Assembly (NCBI GenBank): GCA_029570375.1
Contig: JAKPXB010000003.1
Coordinates: forward strand, 1 to 50,544
Length of the DNA: 50,544 bases
Reading direction: 5' to 3'
From: Bacillota bacterium
Lineage (GTDB): Bacteria; Bacillota; Clostridia; Saccharofermentanales; DTU023
Shown here in pieces: positions 17,760 to 26,488 of this stretch. A program made the position numbers and the translations under genes. Positions within the stretch are counted from its first letter, which is position 1. Every line of letters starts with the position of its first letter. A model generated the notes under the pieces. The model ran no database searches and was not told where the DNA came from. It saw only the letters and a list, made by a program, of their open reading frames with translations.

Positions 17760-18790
17760 CTGGTTTCACCTCCACGGTCTTCCACGGCGGCTCCGGCAGG
17801 CGCCCCTTCTTCAGTCAGTATCTTCCGGATATTCACCCAGCACGACGCGTAATGCGTATCCGATATCGCGATCTCTTCGGGATGTTCTTCAAGACAGATC
17901 TTCATACATTCTTTACACCTGGGGGCGAACGCACATCCCGGCGGAAGGTTCAAAAGATCGATCGGAGTCCCCGCGATCGGGATAAGGCGCTCGTCAGTCT
18001 TCCGATCCTTCGGAATGGACTGCAGAAGATTGCGCGTGTACTCATGGGACGGTGAATAGAAAATATCATCGGTTGTACCGCGTTCGCAGACGGATCCGGC
18101 ATACATCACGATGATCTCGTCGCACATGTCGGCGATCACACCGAGGTCGTGCGTGATAATAATGACGGCCATACCGATTTTCGCTTTGAGCTCCGCGATC
18201 AATTCCAGAATTTGCGCCTGAATGGTGACATCAAGGGCGGTTGTCGGTTCATCCGCTATCAGGATATCCGGTTCGCAGGCGAGCGCCATCGCGATCATTA
18301 CACGCTGGCGCATACCGCCTGACAGCTCATGAGGGTACTGTCGGACGCGTCGTTCCGGATCGTTGATACCCACGAGATGGATCAGTTCAATTGTCCGCCT
18401 GCGGATGTCGGCGCCCCGGCGGTCCGTGTGGAGCCTGATCGCCTCGTCGATCTGGTGGCCGATCGAGAACACGGGGTTGAGAGAGGTCATCGGATCCTGG
18501 AAGATGATACTGACGCTTGAACCGCGGAATTCCCGCATCTGCTTGCGCGAGTACTCCAGGAGATTGTCACCCTTGAAAAGAATCTCGCCCCCGATAATCC
18601 TGCCAGGGAATTGCAGGATCTGCATAATCGAATAAGCGGTTACACTCTTGCCGCTGCCCGATTCCCCCACGATACCGAGTACTTTGCCTTTCTCAAGTTC
18701 GAAAGAAACGCCGTTGACGGCCTTGACTTCGCCCGCGTCCGTCATAAAGGATGTTCTTAAATCTTTAACTTGCAAAATCGTCTCTGACAT
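17756..18790 (-). CDS. oppD: oligopeptide ABC transporter ATPase OppD
   Basis: The 344-residue ATPase has Walker [10 protein letters not shown] near residues 40-48, Q-loop [16 protein letters not shown], signature [15 protein letters not shown], Walker [15 protein letters not shown] and switch ITHDLGV. The C-terminal tail has the Cys-rich oligopeptide-transporter motif [14 protein letters not shown]...HYASCW. It pairs with OppF to form the heterodimeric ATPase of the importer. It starts 2 bases after the oppC stop and overlaps oppF by 4 bases, so the four genes are translationally linked. Confidence 0.94.
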   Translation of the reverse strand: MSETILQVKDLRTSFMTDAGEVKAVNGVSFELEKGKVLGIVGESGSGKSVTAYSIMQILQFPGRIIGGEILFKGDNLLEYSRKQMREFRGSSVSIIFQDPMTSLNPVFSIGHQIDEAIRLHTDRRGADIRRRTIELIHLVGINDPERRVRQYPHELSGGMRQRVMIAMALACEPDILIADEPTTALDVTIQAQILELIAELKAKIGMAVIIITHDLGVIADMCDEIIVMYAGSVCERGTTDDIFYSPSHEYTRNLLQSIPKDRKTDERLIPIAGTPIDLLNLPPGCAFAPRCKECMKICLEEHPEEIAISDTHYASCWVNIRKILTEEGAPAGAAVEDRGGETR

Positions 18791-18792
18791 GT

Positions 18793-19869
18793 CTATTTCC
18801 TCAACTTGGGATCAAACGCATCACGGAGACCGTCTCCGATCAGGTTAAGCGTCAAAACAATCAGTGAAATCATGACAGCGGGGAAAATCAATTTGAACGG
18901 GTAAATCTGGATGCCCTCTCTCGCTTCACTCGCGAGCGAACCGAGCGAAGGCATGGGAACCGCGACACCTAATCCCAGAAAGCTCAGAAAACTTTCGGTA
19001 AAAATGGCGGAAGGGATCTGGAGTGCGGTCGAAATAATAATCACGCTGATACAATTCGGCAGGATATGTTTCCGGATGACCCGCGATTTCGACGAACCCA
19101 CGGCATTCGCCGCAAGCACGAATTCATTCTCTTTTATCGACAGGATCTGGCCTCGGATAAGCCTCGCCATGCTCACCCAGTACAAAAGCCCGAAGACAAT
19201 AAACATACTGAGCATGCCGGTTCCCATCCGCGCGAAGATCGTCCCCTGAATCTGTTTGCCGATTGTCTCCTTCAGCACAAACGACAGGAGGATGATCATC
19301 AGCGTATCCGGCAATGAATAGATGACATCGACAATCCTCATCATCACCAGGTCAACCTTGCCGCCGAGAAAACCCGAAACCGAACCGTATAACAGTCCGA
19401 TCACCAGCACAATCAGACTGGCAAAAAAACCGACAATCAATGAGATGCGCGTCCCCACCACCACGCGGATGAAATAATCGCGGCCGAGCTGGTCGGTCCC
19501 CATAATATGAGGAAACAGCTTGCCGCCGTTATCGATATACTCCTGTTCTTTTTCCGACCATTTCATCGGATACAGGTTCGAAACAGTCTGATCCCGCTGG
19601 CCGTTGATGCGGATGGTCTCTCCATACTTGTAGGGAATCACGGCGGGAAGGATCACAATCGCGATGATAATCGCAAACAACGCGATGAGGCTCACCATAG
19701 CCATCCGGTTCTTCCTGAAATTTCTGAAGCCATCCCGCCAGAAGCTGCTCGGTTCGCGCATCACATCCAGATTCCGTTTCTCTTCGTCTGACGCAAGCGT
19801 AAACTTCGACAGATCGATCTGAAGACTCAGGGGATGCTTCTTAAACTCCTTTGAATGATCATCTTTCAT
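18793..19869 (-). CDS. oppC: oligopeptide ABC transporter permease OppC
   Basis: The 358-residue permease has a long hydrophilic N-terminus (about 55 residues) ahead of helix 1 (MAMVSLIALFAIIIAIVI), as in OppC. An extracytoplasmic segment of about 70 residues ends in PHIMGTDQLGRDYF, the OppC/DppC hallmark. The EAA loop docking to the ATPases is FVLAANAVGSSKSRVIRKHILPN. Further helices and the C-terminal LIGDGLRDAFDPKLRK motif are all present, so the gene is intact. It lies 15 bases after oppB on the minus strand. Confidence 0.93.
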   Translation of the reverse strand: MKDDHSKEFKKHPLSLQIDLSKFTLASDEEKRNLDVMREPSSFWRDGFRNFRKNRMAMVSLIALFAIIIAIVILPAVIPYKYGETIRINGQRDQTVSNLYPMKWSEKEQEYIDNGGKLFPHIMGTDQLGRDYFIRVVVGTRISLIVGFFASLIVLVIGLLYGSVSGFLGGKVDLVMMRIVDVIYSLPDTLMIILLSFVLKETIGKQIQGTIFARMGTGMLSMFIVFGLLYWVSMARLIRGQILSIKENEFVLAANAVGSSKSRVIRKHILPNCISVIIISTALQIPSAIFTESFLSFLGLGVAVPMPSLGSLASEAREGIQIYPFKLIFPAVMISLIVLTLNLIGDGLRDAFDPKLRK

Positions 19870-19884
19870 ATCAATATGCCTGCC

Positions 19885-20796
19885 CTACTCAAATTTAATT
19901 CTCGGATCGATTACCTTGTAGATGAGGTCGCTGACCAGCGTCATAAACACCATGAAAATAGCGAGAAAAATCGTCGTTCCCATGATCATCGTATAATCGC
20001 GGTTCATAATGCTCTTAACAAACTCCAGTCCAAGTCCCGGCAGTGTAAACACCGTCTCCACCACCATGCTCCCTGTCAGCGTATAAGCGATCATCGGCCC
20101 GAGATAGGTAACAACCGGAAGAACCGCGTTCCTAAGCGCATGCTTGGCGACGACGGCGACGGGATGCACGCCTTTCGAACGAGCTGTCCGGATATAATCG
20201 TCAGCCAGCACGTCCAGCATGCTCGATTTTGTCAGGCGTGTAATGTAAGCGATCGGATATAAGGACATGGACAGAACCGGCAGAAAGTAGCTCGGGTTGC
20301 CCTGCCGGTAGACAGGGAACCAGCCCAGCTGCTGCGCGAATATCAGGAGAAGGAGTGTCGCCATGACAAAACCGGGGACCGACTGGAACAGCGTCGTGAA
20401 AAAGATAATCACCCGATCGATCAGCTTATTCCTCCTCAGCGCGGCGATCATTCCGAGCGTGAGACCCACAACAAGCGAGACAAGCACTGAATAGCCGCCA
20501 ACTTTGGCCGAAACAGCAAAGGAATCGCTGATTGTACGGGAAATTTCCCGCCCATTGCGCATCGAAATACCAAGGTCTCCCTGGAAGAGCTTTCCTATAT
20601 AGGAGAAAAACTGCTGTCCAAGGGGTCTATGTAGGTCGTACCGTTCCAGGAGTGCCTTGATCACCGCCGGATCAGACGCTTTTTCCTTATCAAAAGGACC
20701 GCCCTTGATCGCATGCATAGCGAAAAACGTGATCGCGATGACAATAAAAACTGTTACGATCGCGAGTAAAACACGTTTGACAATATACTGCCACAT
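19885..20796 (-). CDS. oppB: oligopeptide ABC transporter permease OppB
   Basis: The 303-residue permease has six predicted helices and begins MWQYIVKRVLLAIVTVFIVI, a standard OppB/DppB start. GDLGISMRNGREISRTI and the docking loop DDYIRTARSKGVHPVAVVAKHALRN are canonical, as is the C-terminal ending VIDPRIKFE. It is first in the minus-strand opp operon; the leader of about 200 bases holds a good promoter at 21005-21033. RBS GAGAGGTG lies just upstream. Confidence 0.93.
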   Translation of the reverse strand: MWQYIVKRVLLAIVTVFIVIAITFFAMHAIKGGPFDKEKASDPAVIKALLERYDLHRPLGQQFFSYIGKLFQGDLGISMRNGREISRTISDSFAVSAKVGGYSVLVSLVVGLTLGMIAALRRNKLIDRVIIFFTTLFQSVPGFVMATLLLLIFAQQLGWFPVYRQGNPSYFLPVLSMSLYPIAYITRLTKSSMLDVLADDYIRTARSKGVHPVAVVAKHALRNAVLPVVTYLGPMIAYTLTGSMVVETVFTLPGLGLEFVKSIMNRDYTMIMGTTIFLAIFMVFMTLVSDLIYKVIDPRIKFE

Positions 20797-21004
20797 ACTC
20801 TCGCACCTCTCCGTTCTACGCCCAGGCAGGACATACGCGATTCTAAAGCCGGGAGGATTTTAGATAGACAAAAGCCTTGTGCCGGCATAACCCCGACACT
20901 CGCCCCTCCCTTTACGCTTTCCAAGAACATCAAGCATCAGCGCATCGTATTCGTTACCGCCGCTTGTCAATTGATGGCATTTGTATGCATCTCAGCTAAT
21001 GTTA

Positions 21005-21033
21005 AAAATATATGAACAGAACCATTTTGTCAA
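21005..21033 (-). promoter_or_regulatory. predicted sigma-A promoter of the opp operon
   Basis: On the minus strand a perfect TTGACA is followed after 17 bases by TATTTT, about 205 bases upstream of oppB. A second TTGACA at about 20964-20969 has only a poor -10 partner. The long leader leaves room for post-transcriptional control, but I see no known riboswitch. Confidence 0.5.
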
Positions 21034-21253
21034 ACTGAAATAACACCGTCATAAGAGCTTTGATCAAGTATATTGCACCATTCTTTCCCTGTATTGCGCC
21101 GTTTTATTTATTAAATATATGCATATATCAATTAAATATCTTTCGGTTTGAACAAGATTCCGCTTTACTTCCTTGAATCTCTTAGCCAAATAGCAGAATA
21201 TTTATGCACTGGCAACCCTTATTCTCCTATCGTGTTTCTGCTGACCTCACATG

Positions 21254-21318
21254 CAGTGTTTAATGATCAAAACAGCGGATCGCTTTAGGCGATCCGCTGT
21301 TTTGATCATTAAACACTG
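21254..21318. repeat. perfect 65-bp palindrome (30-bp arms, 5-base loop)
   Basis: The left arm 21254-21283 and right arm 21289-21318 are exact reverse complements around TTTAG. The inner part, AAAACAGCGGATCGC / GCGATCCGCTGTTTT, looks like a bidirectional intrinsic terminator with A and T tracts. Complementarity continues a further 15 bases beyond the T tract (GATCATTAAACACTG), which an ordinary terminator does not need. It lies between the 3' end of the zinc-ribbon gene (same strand) and the opp promoter, so it could terminate that gene. It might instead be a small mobile or recombinational element. Confidence 0.85.
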
Positions 21319-21428
21319 AACAGCCGCGGCTTAACCACAGCCGACACACTCGTTCAGGCTCAGTTGTTACTAAGCCGGCCTCTGCCGGCCACTTCGTCAG
21401 TTCCTGGCTGTTTCTACGCTTGCGGCGA

Positions 21429-21971
21429 TTATTTAATCAGCTTGATTTTACCGATAACGGGCAGCTCTTTTGCTTTCCCGTTAATGGCATTCAAAATGCC
21501 GATAATGGCCACGACCGCCAGCGGAATCATAAGCAGCCACAGAATGGTGACAAGGAACCCAAGTCTCCATGATATGGCAAGCAAAATCGCCTGAAGAATT
21601 GATAAAACAATGACAAGTCCCACTTCGCACAGAAAGAGTACCAATCCCTGGTTTGCATGAAAGCGGGCGAACCTCGAATCTTTCACCGCGAGCAGCGGAA
21701 TCAGCACCAGAAGGCCAAAATAGGACAGAACAGCCATGCCCTTGTTCTTCTCAATATCATCATAAGCAAACTCGGCTGTGTGGTCTTTGGTATCCATAAA
21801 GCCGGGGGTATTGTATCCACCGCCCGGAGCACCATACTGGCCGCTCTGGTTGGGAGCGCCGCCCTGCCCGGCATTCGGTGCCGCCTGAGCCACGGGAGCC
21901 CCGCACCTGGGACAGTTAGCTCCTGCCGGCACCCCATCTAAAGGATTCCCACAATTTCTACAAAAAGCCAT
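21429..21971 (-). CDS. zinc-ribbon protein with DUF4870-like membrane domain
   Basis: The 180-residue protein opens with a zinc-ribbon pattern, CRNCGNPL...CPRCGAPV (Cys4, within residues 4-24), then a Gly/Pro/Gln-rich linker to about residue 60. The membrane domain of three to four helices contains the DUF4870-type features GMAVLSYFGLLVLIPLL and FARFHANQGL. Such proteins are common in Bacillota; their function is unknown. The charged FARFHANQG loop is the best-conserved part of the family. It is a single gene in its own transcription unit; the 65-bp palindrome is about 110 bases beyond its stop. Confidence 0.82.
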   Translation of the reverse strand: MAFCRNCGNPLDGVPAGANCPRCGAPVAQAAPNAGQGGAPNQSGQYGAPGGGYNTPGFMDTKDHTAEFAYDDIEKNKGMAVLSYFGLLVLIPLLAVKDSRFARFHANQGLVLFLCEVGLVIVLSILQAILLAISWRLGFLVTILWLLMIPLAVVAIIGILNAINGKAKELPVIGKIKLIK

Positions 21972-22346
21972 AAACTACCTCCTTCAACCGCCCGCAGGCA
22001 GGAAATCACCCGGAAGCCTTTCCGAGCATTGTGTTCGACGCGGCACTCTTTCCTTCTGACGCGAACCGGATATAAGACGGTGCAACATTACACATTGCTT
22101 GCTCGCGGAAATTAGCGTCGGGTTCATCTGACTTCCGGCTCTCCGATCAGATTCACCCGACAGAAAGCAGAATACTCGCCGATATTTTTATTATACATAT
22201 AAAATAGTATAAAACAACGTATAAATTACGATATTTTCTATTTATTGACAGATGATCTGACTCTGTTTTAATGGAAAAATGACTGGAACGAATCATTTTG
22301 GTACAATGACTTCCACGATAAAGATGAGTGAATGAGGTTTTTGTAT
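21972..22346. other. divergent intergenic region of 375 bases
   Basis: This holds the promoters of the leftward zinc-ribbon gene and the rightward acetyltransferase-like gene. It is AT-rich at 22185-22285. A TTGACA/TTTAAT pair faces right (22245-22272). No other feature is seen. Confidence 0.55.
22245..22272 (+). promoter_or_regulatory. predicted sigma-A promoter of the acetyltransferase-like gene
   Basis: TTGACA and TTTAAT are separated by 16 bases, about 75 bases upstream of the preferred start at 22347. Confidence 0.45.
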
Positions 22347-22916
22347 ATGGAGTTCAGACTGGCTGATTTACAAGATATTCCCCGCGTTGAAGAGATTCAG
22401 CAGCGTTATCACGTAAGCACGATCGCAGACGAAGACAAACCGGATGGCTTTGTGACGACGCTCTTTACCTCAGACCAGTTCCGTTCTCTCATTGAGGATG
22501 AGAACGGGCTGGTTATCGCCTTGGATGACGATAAGGTCATCGGTTATGCGATGGCGGCTTCCTGGGATTACTGGTCCCAGTGGCCGCTCTTCCGGTTTAT
22601 GATTGATGATCTCCCGCATATGAGCTTCAGAGGAACCCCCCTCAATACAGAGAACTCTTATCAATACGGCCCTATCTGCGTTGAGAAAGCATATCGTTCC
22701 ACTCGCGTGTTTCCGAATCTCTTCGAATTCTCGCGAAGAGAAATGAACAAGCGTTACCCCTTTTTGGTTACTTTTATCAACCGCGTCAACGGCCGCTCTT
22801 TCCGTGCTCATGAAAAACTGGCGCTTGAGATCATCAAACCATTTGAATTTAATGGGAACAACTATTACGCGCTCGGTTATGACACCGCGGTCCCTGTGGC
22901 CGGCGCAGGCATGTAA
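22347..22916 (+). CDS. GNAT-like N-acetyltransferase domain protein
   Basis: I prefer the ATG at 22347 over 22332, because GAGG lies 8 bases upstream and the protein then begins MEFRLADLQDIPRVEEI, a usual GNAT opening. The 189-residue product has the N-terminal beta-alpha pattern of acetyl-CoA-dependent acyltransferases, a central strand (LVIALDDDKVIGYAMAASW) and later strands. The classic R/QxxGxG/A pyrophosphate loop is not evident (EKAYRSTRVFPNLFEF sits in its place). Either the cofactor loop has diverged or the protein is no longer an active acetyltransferase. The substrate is unknown. It may be co-transcribed with the DUF2079-type gene 22 bases downstream. Confidence 0.6.
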   Translation: MEFRLADLQDIPRVEEIQQRYHVSTIADEDKPDGFVTTLFTSDQFRSLIEDENGLVIALDDDKVIGYAMAASWDYWSQWPLFRFMIDDLPHMSFRGTPLNTENSYQYGPICVEKAYRSTRVFPNLFEFSRREMNKRYPFLVTFINRVNGRSFRAHEKLALEIIKPFEFNGNNYYALGYDTAVPVAGAGM

Positions 22917-22938
22917 TCAAGGGGATAATTGCTGTTTT

Positions 22939-25116
22939 ATGAGTTTCTACTCCGGTAACACAACGCGTCCCGAACGTGACGAGATGGGAGGGAGTGAGCG
23001 CGCATCACAGCTTTTTTCTTCCCTTCTTCAGGCCTTTTTTCTGACACAGGGGTTCTTTCTGCTCGCATTCGGCCATCAGATCAATGTGGATAGTGCGAAG
23101 CTGATTACGGAGCAGCATTACAGCTTTGTGATTCCGTCCACCATTGTAATCACATCCGTTATCTTCTACATGCGGGGGAAAGAGCATCGCGCCTCCGAGC
23201 ATTTGACGACGCTCCGCGCGTGGCTTTTTTACGCTGTTGTGCTGGCGGCCGTGACGCCGCAAGCCAGCGTGGTGTTGGGGCTGTTTCTCGTCAGCACCGC
23301 TATCGCGTGCTATAAAAATACAAAAGAACTCCCTTTATTTATCGCTTTATTATTCTTCATCTGCCGCCTGACTGCGCTTCTGCTGAAAAGCGGCGGCGAA
23401 CTCCCCGCCTATCTCAAAGGGCTCCCGGCTTCCCCGCCTCTATCAGGAGAAATAACATCTGAGCTCGCCGTCATCATTCCCCTTGCCTTAATAGCATACG
23501 GTTGGTACTGGATCAATCAACCCCGTGGCGGGATGGTCTCCCTTGTCAGGAGACTGCCCCTCTCCTTTTACCGCGCTCTCCTCATCGCCTGTTTATCGAT
23601 CCATCTCCTGTGGTCCGGATGGTTTCTTCTGGCAAGACTTCGCACCTTTATGGCCCCCACATATGACATGGGCATCTTCACCCAGATGTTTCACAGCATG
23701 AACCGGACAGCGCTTCCCCTCACGACTCTTGAAAGAGATATACCCCTCTCGCATTTCAAGGTGCACATTTCGCCCATTGTCTACCTACTGCTGCCGGTTT
23801 TTAAACTTTTCCCGCACCCGGCAACGATTCAGCTTTCGCAGGTCGTACTGACGGCATCCGGCGCGTTCCCCGTTTATCTTTTAGCGGGACACTACGGGCT
23901 CGGGAAAAGGACGCGCTTTTTGTGGACATGCGCCTATCTCCTATTGCCGGCCATGATCCTGAGCAGCTTCTACGATTTCCATGAGAACGTGTTCCTCGCC
24001 CCCGTTCTGCTGTTTCTGGTGTATTTCATCGCCAGAGGAAAACTCACGGCGACCGTTCTTTTCTCTTTATTGACGCTCATGGTCAAAGAGGACGCCTTTC
24101 TATACCTTTCCGCTGTCTCACTGCTCCTGCTGTTTGGCTTCCGTGACAGAAAAATCACCTCATTTACGCCGCGGACGGCGGTGTGCCTCGGCATCGGCAT
24201 GCTTTTGGCAGGTGTTTCCTGGTTTGGCCTGGCCGTCAGCTATCTCTCAATTCACGGAACGGGCGCCATGACGGGGCGTTTCAACAACCTTTCCGGTATA
24301 CCGGCATGGGGGATCCTGTCGGTCATCCCAACGGTATTCCTGAACTTCACTCTTTTTATGGAAACTGTGTTCGTCAGAGCCAAGATCGGCTACCTGCTGA
24401 CGTCTGTCATTGCGCTGGGTTTTTTACCGCTTCTGAACAGAAAATTCCACAGGCTCTTCCTCTGGATTCCTTTTGTGGTGATGAACCTCATGAGCAATTA
24501 TGTATACCAATACCGAATTGATTTCCAGTACAACTACGGAAGCGGCGCGTTATTGTTCCTATTGGCCCTGCTGACATACAGTGAATATGCGTCCCGGACG
24601 GCCGGCTGCAGGCGCAATGATCTGACGTCGGCCGGCAAACAGCGTTCGCCGTTAGAAAGGCTCGCAGCCATGAAGGAGCGATTGGCGGCGCGGCCATCTC
24701 TTACGGCACGGCAGACGCTCGTCCACTTTCTCTTATTATTGGCGATCGCCGCGTCTCTCGTCCAAACCTGTCATATGCTGGCCATCCGTTCGCTGAACGC
24801 GCGCCGTATTCAGCAAACAGCCCGCTACACATACAGCGATACGATCCGGTTACTGGATCAGATACCGCGCGACAGCGTCGTCGCAGCGGACGGCATGGTC
24901 ACCGTTCACCTGGCCGATATCGAAGAGCTCTACGATTTTTCCTATTACAAGTGGCGTAAAGACCGGCCATACCCCGACTTTATTGTTCTGAGACGTGCTG
25001 CCACAGTAAACTATACGAATTATCCTATGATCTTATCGTTAGGATACAGAGAAGTCCCCGGTCTCTCGTCCGACTGGCTCCTCGTGATGCGGCGCGATAT
25101 TCAGCCTGACCCGTAA
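22939..25116 (+). CDS. DUF2079-type polytopic membrane protein
   Basis: I place the start at the ATG at 22939, since the upstream open frame overlaps the acetyltransferase gene. AAGGGG lies about 14 bases before it, so the spacing is long. The 725-residue protein has many hydrophobic helices across residues 25-600 and an extracytoplasmic C-terminal domain (about 640-725). The segment APTYDMGIFTQMFHSM with ISPIVYLLLPVFKLFPHPATIQLSQ and FHENVFLAPVLLF fits the DUF2079 family, which resembles GT-C-type lipid-linked glycosyltransferases; the Asp in TYDMGIF would be the catalytic-type acidic residue. Glycosyl transfer is inference by fold resemblance. Its first 200 residues look like an additional membrane module. 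Confidence 0.75.
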   Translation: MSFYSGNTTRPERDEMGGSERASQLFSSLLQAFFLTQGFFLLAFGHQINVDSAKLITEQHYSFVIPSTIVITSVIFYMRGKEHRASEHLTTLRAWLFYAVVLAAVTPQASVVLGLFLVSTAIACYKNTKELPLFIALLFFICRLTALLLKSGGELPAYLKGLPASPPLSGEITSELAVIIPLALIAYGWYWINQPRGGMVSLVRRLPLSFYRALLIACLSIHLLWSGWFLLARLRTFMAPTYDMGIFTQMFHSMNRTALPLTTLERDIPLSHFKVHISPIVYLLLPVFKLFPHPATIQLSQVVLTASGAFPVYLLAGHYGLGKRTRFLWTCAYLLLPAMILSSFYDFHENVFLAPVLLFLVYFIARGKLTATVLFSLLTLMVKEDAFLYLSAVSLLLLFGFRDRKITSFTPRTAVCLGIGMLLAGVSWFGLAVSYLSIHGTGAMTGRFNNLSGIPAWGILSVIPTVFLNFTLFMETVFVRAKIGYLLTSVIALGFLPLLNRKFHRLFLWIPFVVMNLMSNYVYQYRIDFQYNYGSGALLFLLALLTYSEYASRTAGCRRNDLTSAGKQRSPLERLAAMKERLAARPSLTARQTLVHFLLLLAIAASLVQTCHMLAIRSLNARRIQQTARYTYSDTIRLLDQIPRDSVVAADGMVTVHLADIEELYDFSYYKWRKDRPYPDFIVLRRAATVNYTNYPMILSLGYREVPGLSSDWLLVMRRDIQPDP

Positions 25117-25173
25117 TCACAAGTCTTTCCGACACGGCTCCGGAGAAAGTTGAAAGTGTGTCCGCGCCGCTCG

Positions 25174-26487
25174 TCAGGATGAAGATACAAAATATTCATC
25201 CTGGCTTCGATCCTGCAGATAAATTTTTTTCGCGCCCTGTCCTTTCATCACCTCAAAGCGTCGATACCCTTCTTCACGGCACGCGTGACAGGCGTTCCGG
25301 GGAATCGTCACGCCGATCATGCTCGCGCCTCTGTCATTCTTCGAACGGACGGTGCTGATGCCGGGACATGCATGGCAGACATTAAACTCCTGGACCTGGT
25401 ATTCCATGATGCCCGCCGTATCGTAGTATACCCGGCGGCGCCGCGTCACTGTTTCGAGGCCGGCGATCACCCTCGCGGACAGTTCTTCCCGCGACTGCCA
25501 TAACGCGATGACATGCCGCGCAATTTGCTGCACCTGCCGCGTCACTTGTTCCGGCTGCGTCCATTTCCCCAGGTGATAATCGGGCTCACAGACACCTGAG
25601 TAATCCAGACCGGCCATCGCCAGTACGATGCCTGTGTTGACATAAGGAAGCGCTCCCTGAATCGAGTAACCTCCTTCCAGAACGGCGATATCCGGGTTCA
25701 GCCGCTCATTGAGCGCCGCGTAACCCTGCGCGGAAAAATTCATATTCGTCAGAGGATCCGTGTAATGGTTGTCCTGTCCCGCTGAATTGATGATAAGGGC
25801 AGGCTTGTACTCGTCGAGGATCGGCATCACGACATTCTCCAGAACATACAGAAAACCGGCGTCACCCGTATGAGGGGGAAGCGGAATATTGACATTGTAT
25901 CCGTACGCCCCTGGCCCGCCGAGGTCCTCGACCGGACCTGTCCCCGGATAGAGCGTCCTCCCGTCCTGGTGAAACGAAATATACAGCGTATCCGGGTCGT
26001 TCCAGTAAATATCTTCCGTTCCATCTCCGTGGTGGCAGTCTGTGTCGACGATGGCGACGCGCATATCGCCGTACTTCTGCCTCGCGTACTCCAGGCCGAC
26101 CGCTTCAATATTGACAATACAGAAGCCCCGGTCCCCGTAGACGACGCGCTGCGCGTGATGCCCCGGAGGCCTGACGAGCGCGAATGATTTATCCGTTTCA
26201 CCGCTGAGGACGGCGTCAAACGCCCGCATCACGCCGCCGGCGGCAATCCGATGCGACTCCGTTACCAGACTCTCCGCGCCCGGATAGCAGAAATGGACGC
26301 GGTTTATATCGCGGTCGGAAGCGATCCCGGGATTGAAAAACTCAACGCCTTCAATGTCTTCAATACCCTCCTCCAACAGCTGATCCTGCGTGTAGAGAAG
26401 TCTCTCTTCTCTCTCCGGATGTGTCGGGGAAATCGCCCAGTCAAATGCGGGAAACAGGATAAGCCCGAGTCTGTTCGCTGCTTTCAT
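25174..26487 (-). CDS. HDAC-family deacetylase with C-terminal cysteine motifs
   Basis: The start is the ATG at 26487 (MKAANRLGLILF), with GAGGTG 5 bases upstream. The 437-residue zinc hydrolase belongs to the histone deacetylase / acetylpolyamine amidohydrolase family. The active-site pair PPGHHA, zinc ligands in VDTDCHHGDG, the third ligand in SAGQDNHYTDP and the catalytic Tyr in VLEGGY are all visible, so it should be active on an N-acetylated amine or a related amide. The last 70 residues are unusual: they carry CHACPG and, about 26 residues later, CHACREEG, a four-cysteine arrangement like a small zinc ribbon. The gene starts one base after the stop of the hydantoinase-like gene, so the two are translationally coupled. 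Confidence 0.87.
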   Translation of the reverse strand: MKAANRLGLILFPAFDWAISPTHPEREERLLYTQDQLLEEGIEDIEGVEFFNPGIASDRDINRVHFCYPGAESLVTESHRIAAGGVMRAFDAVLSGETDKSFALVRPPGHHAQRVVYGDRGFCIVNIEAVGLEYARQKYGDMRVAIVDTDCHHGDGTEDIYWNDPDTLYISFHQDGRTLYPGTGPVEDLGGPGAYGYNVNIPLPPHTGDAGFLYVLENVVMPILDEYKPALIINSAGQDNHYTDPLTNMNFSAQGYAALNERLNPDIAVLEGGYSIQGALPYVNTGIVLAMAGLDYSGVCEPDYHLGKWTQPEQVTRQVQQIARHVIALWQSREELSARVIAGLETVTRRRRVYYDTAGIMEYQVQEFNVCHACPGISTVRSKNDRGASMIGVTIPRNACHACREEGYRRFEVMKGQGAKKIYLQDRSQDEYFVSSS

Positions 26488-26488
26488 C

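Larger units (their letters stand above)
20797..21428. other. 632-base gene-free region upstream of opp
   Basis: The opp promoter lies at 21005-21033 and a perfect 65-base palindrome at 21254-21318. The AT-rich part at 21060-21240 shows no ORF with a start and ribosome binding site. From 21320 to 21425 are smaller GC-rich inverted repeats, for example GCCGGCCTCTGCCGGC near 21374. No protein or structured RNA family is recognised. Confidence 0.6.

Noticed and set aside
21060-21240. Possible riboswitch or small RNA in the AT-rich stretch upstream of opp
   Set aside because: No conserved riboswitch core or stable multi-stem fold could be seen by eye; left as unannotated sequence.
22804-22938. 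Longer start for the DUF2079-type gene
   Set aside because: The added residues overlap the acetyltransferase-like gene in another frame and lack hydrophobic or family character.
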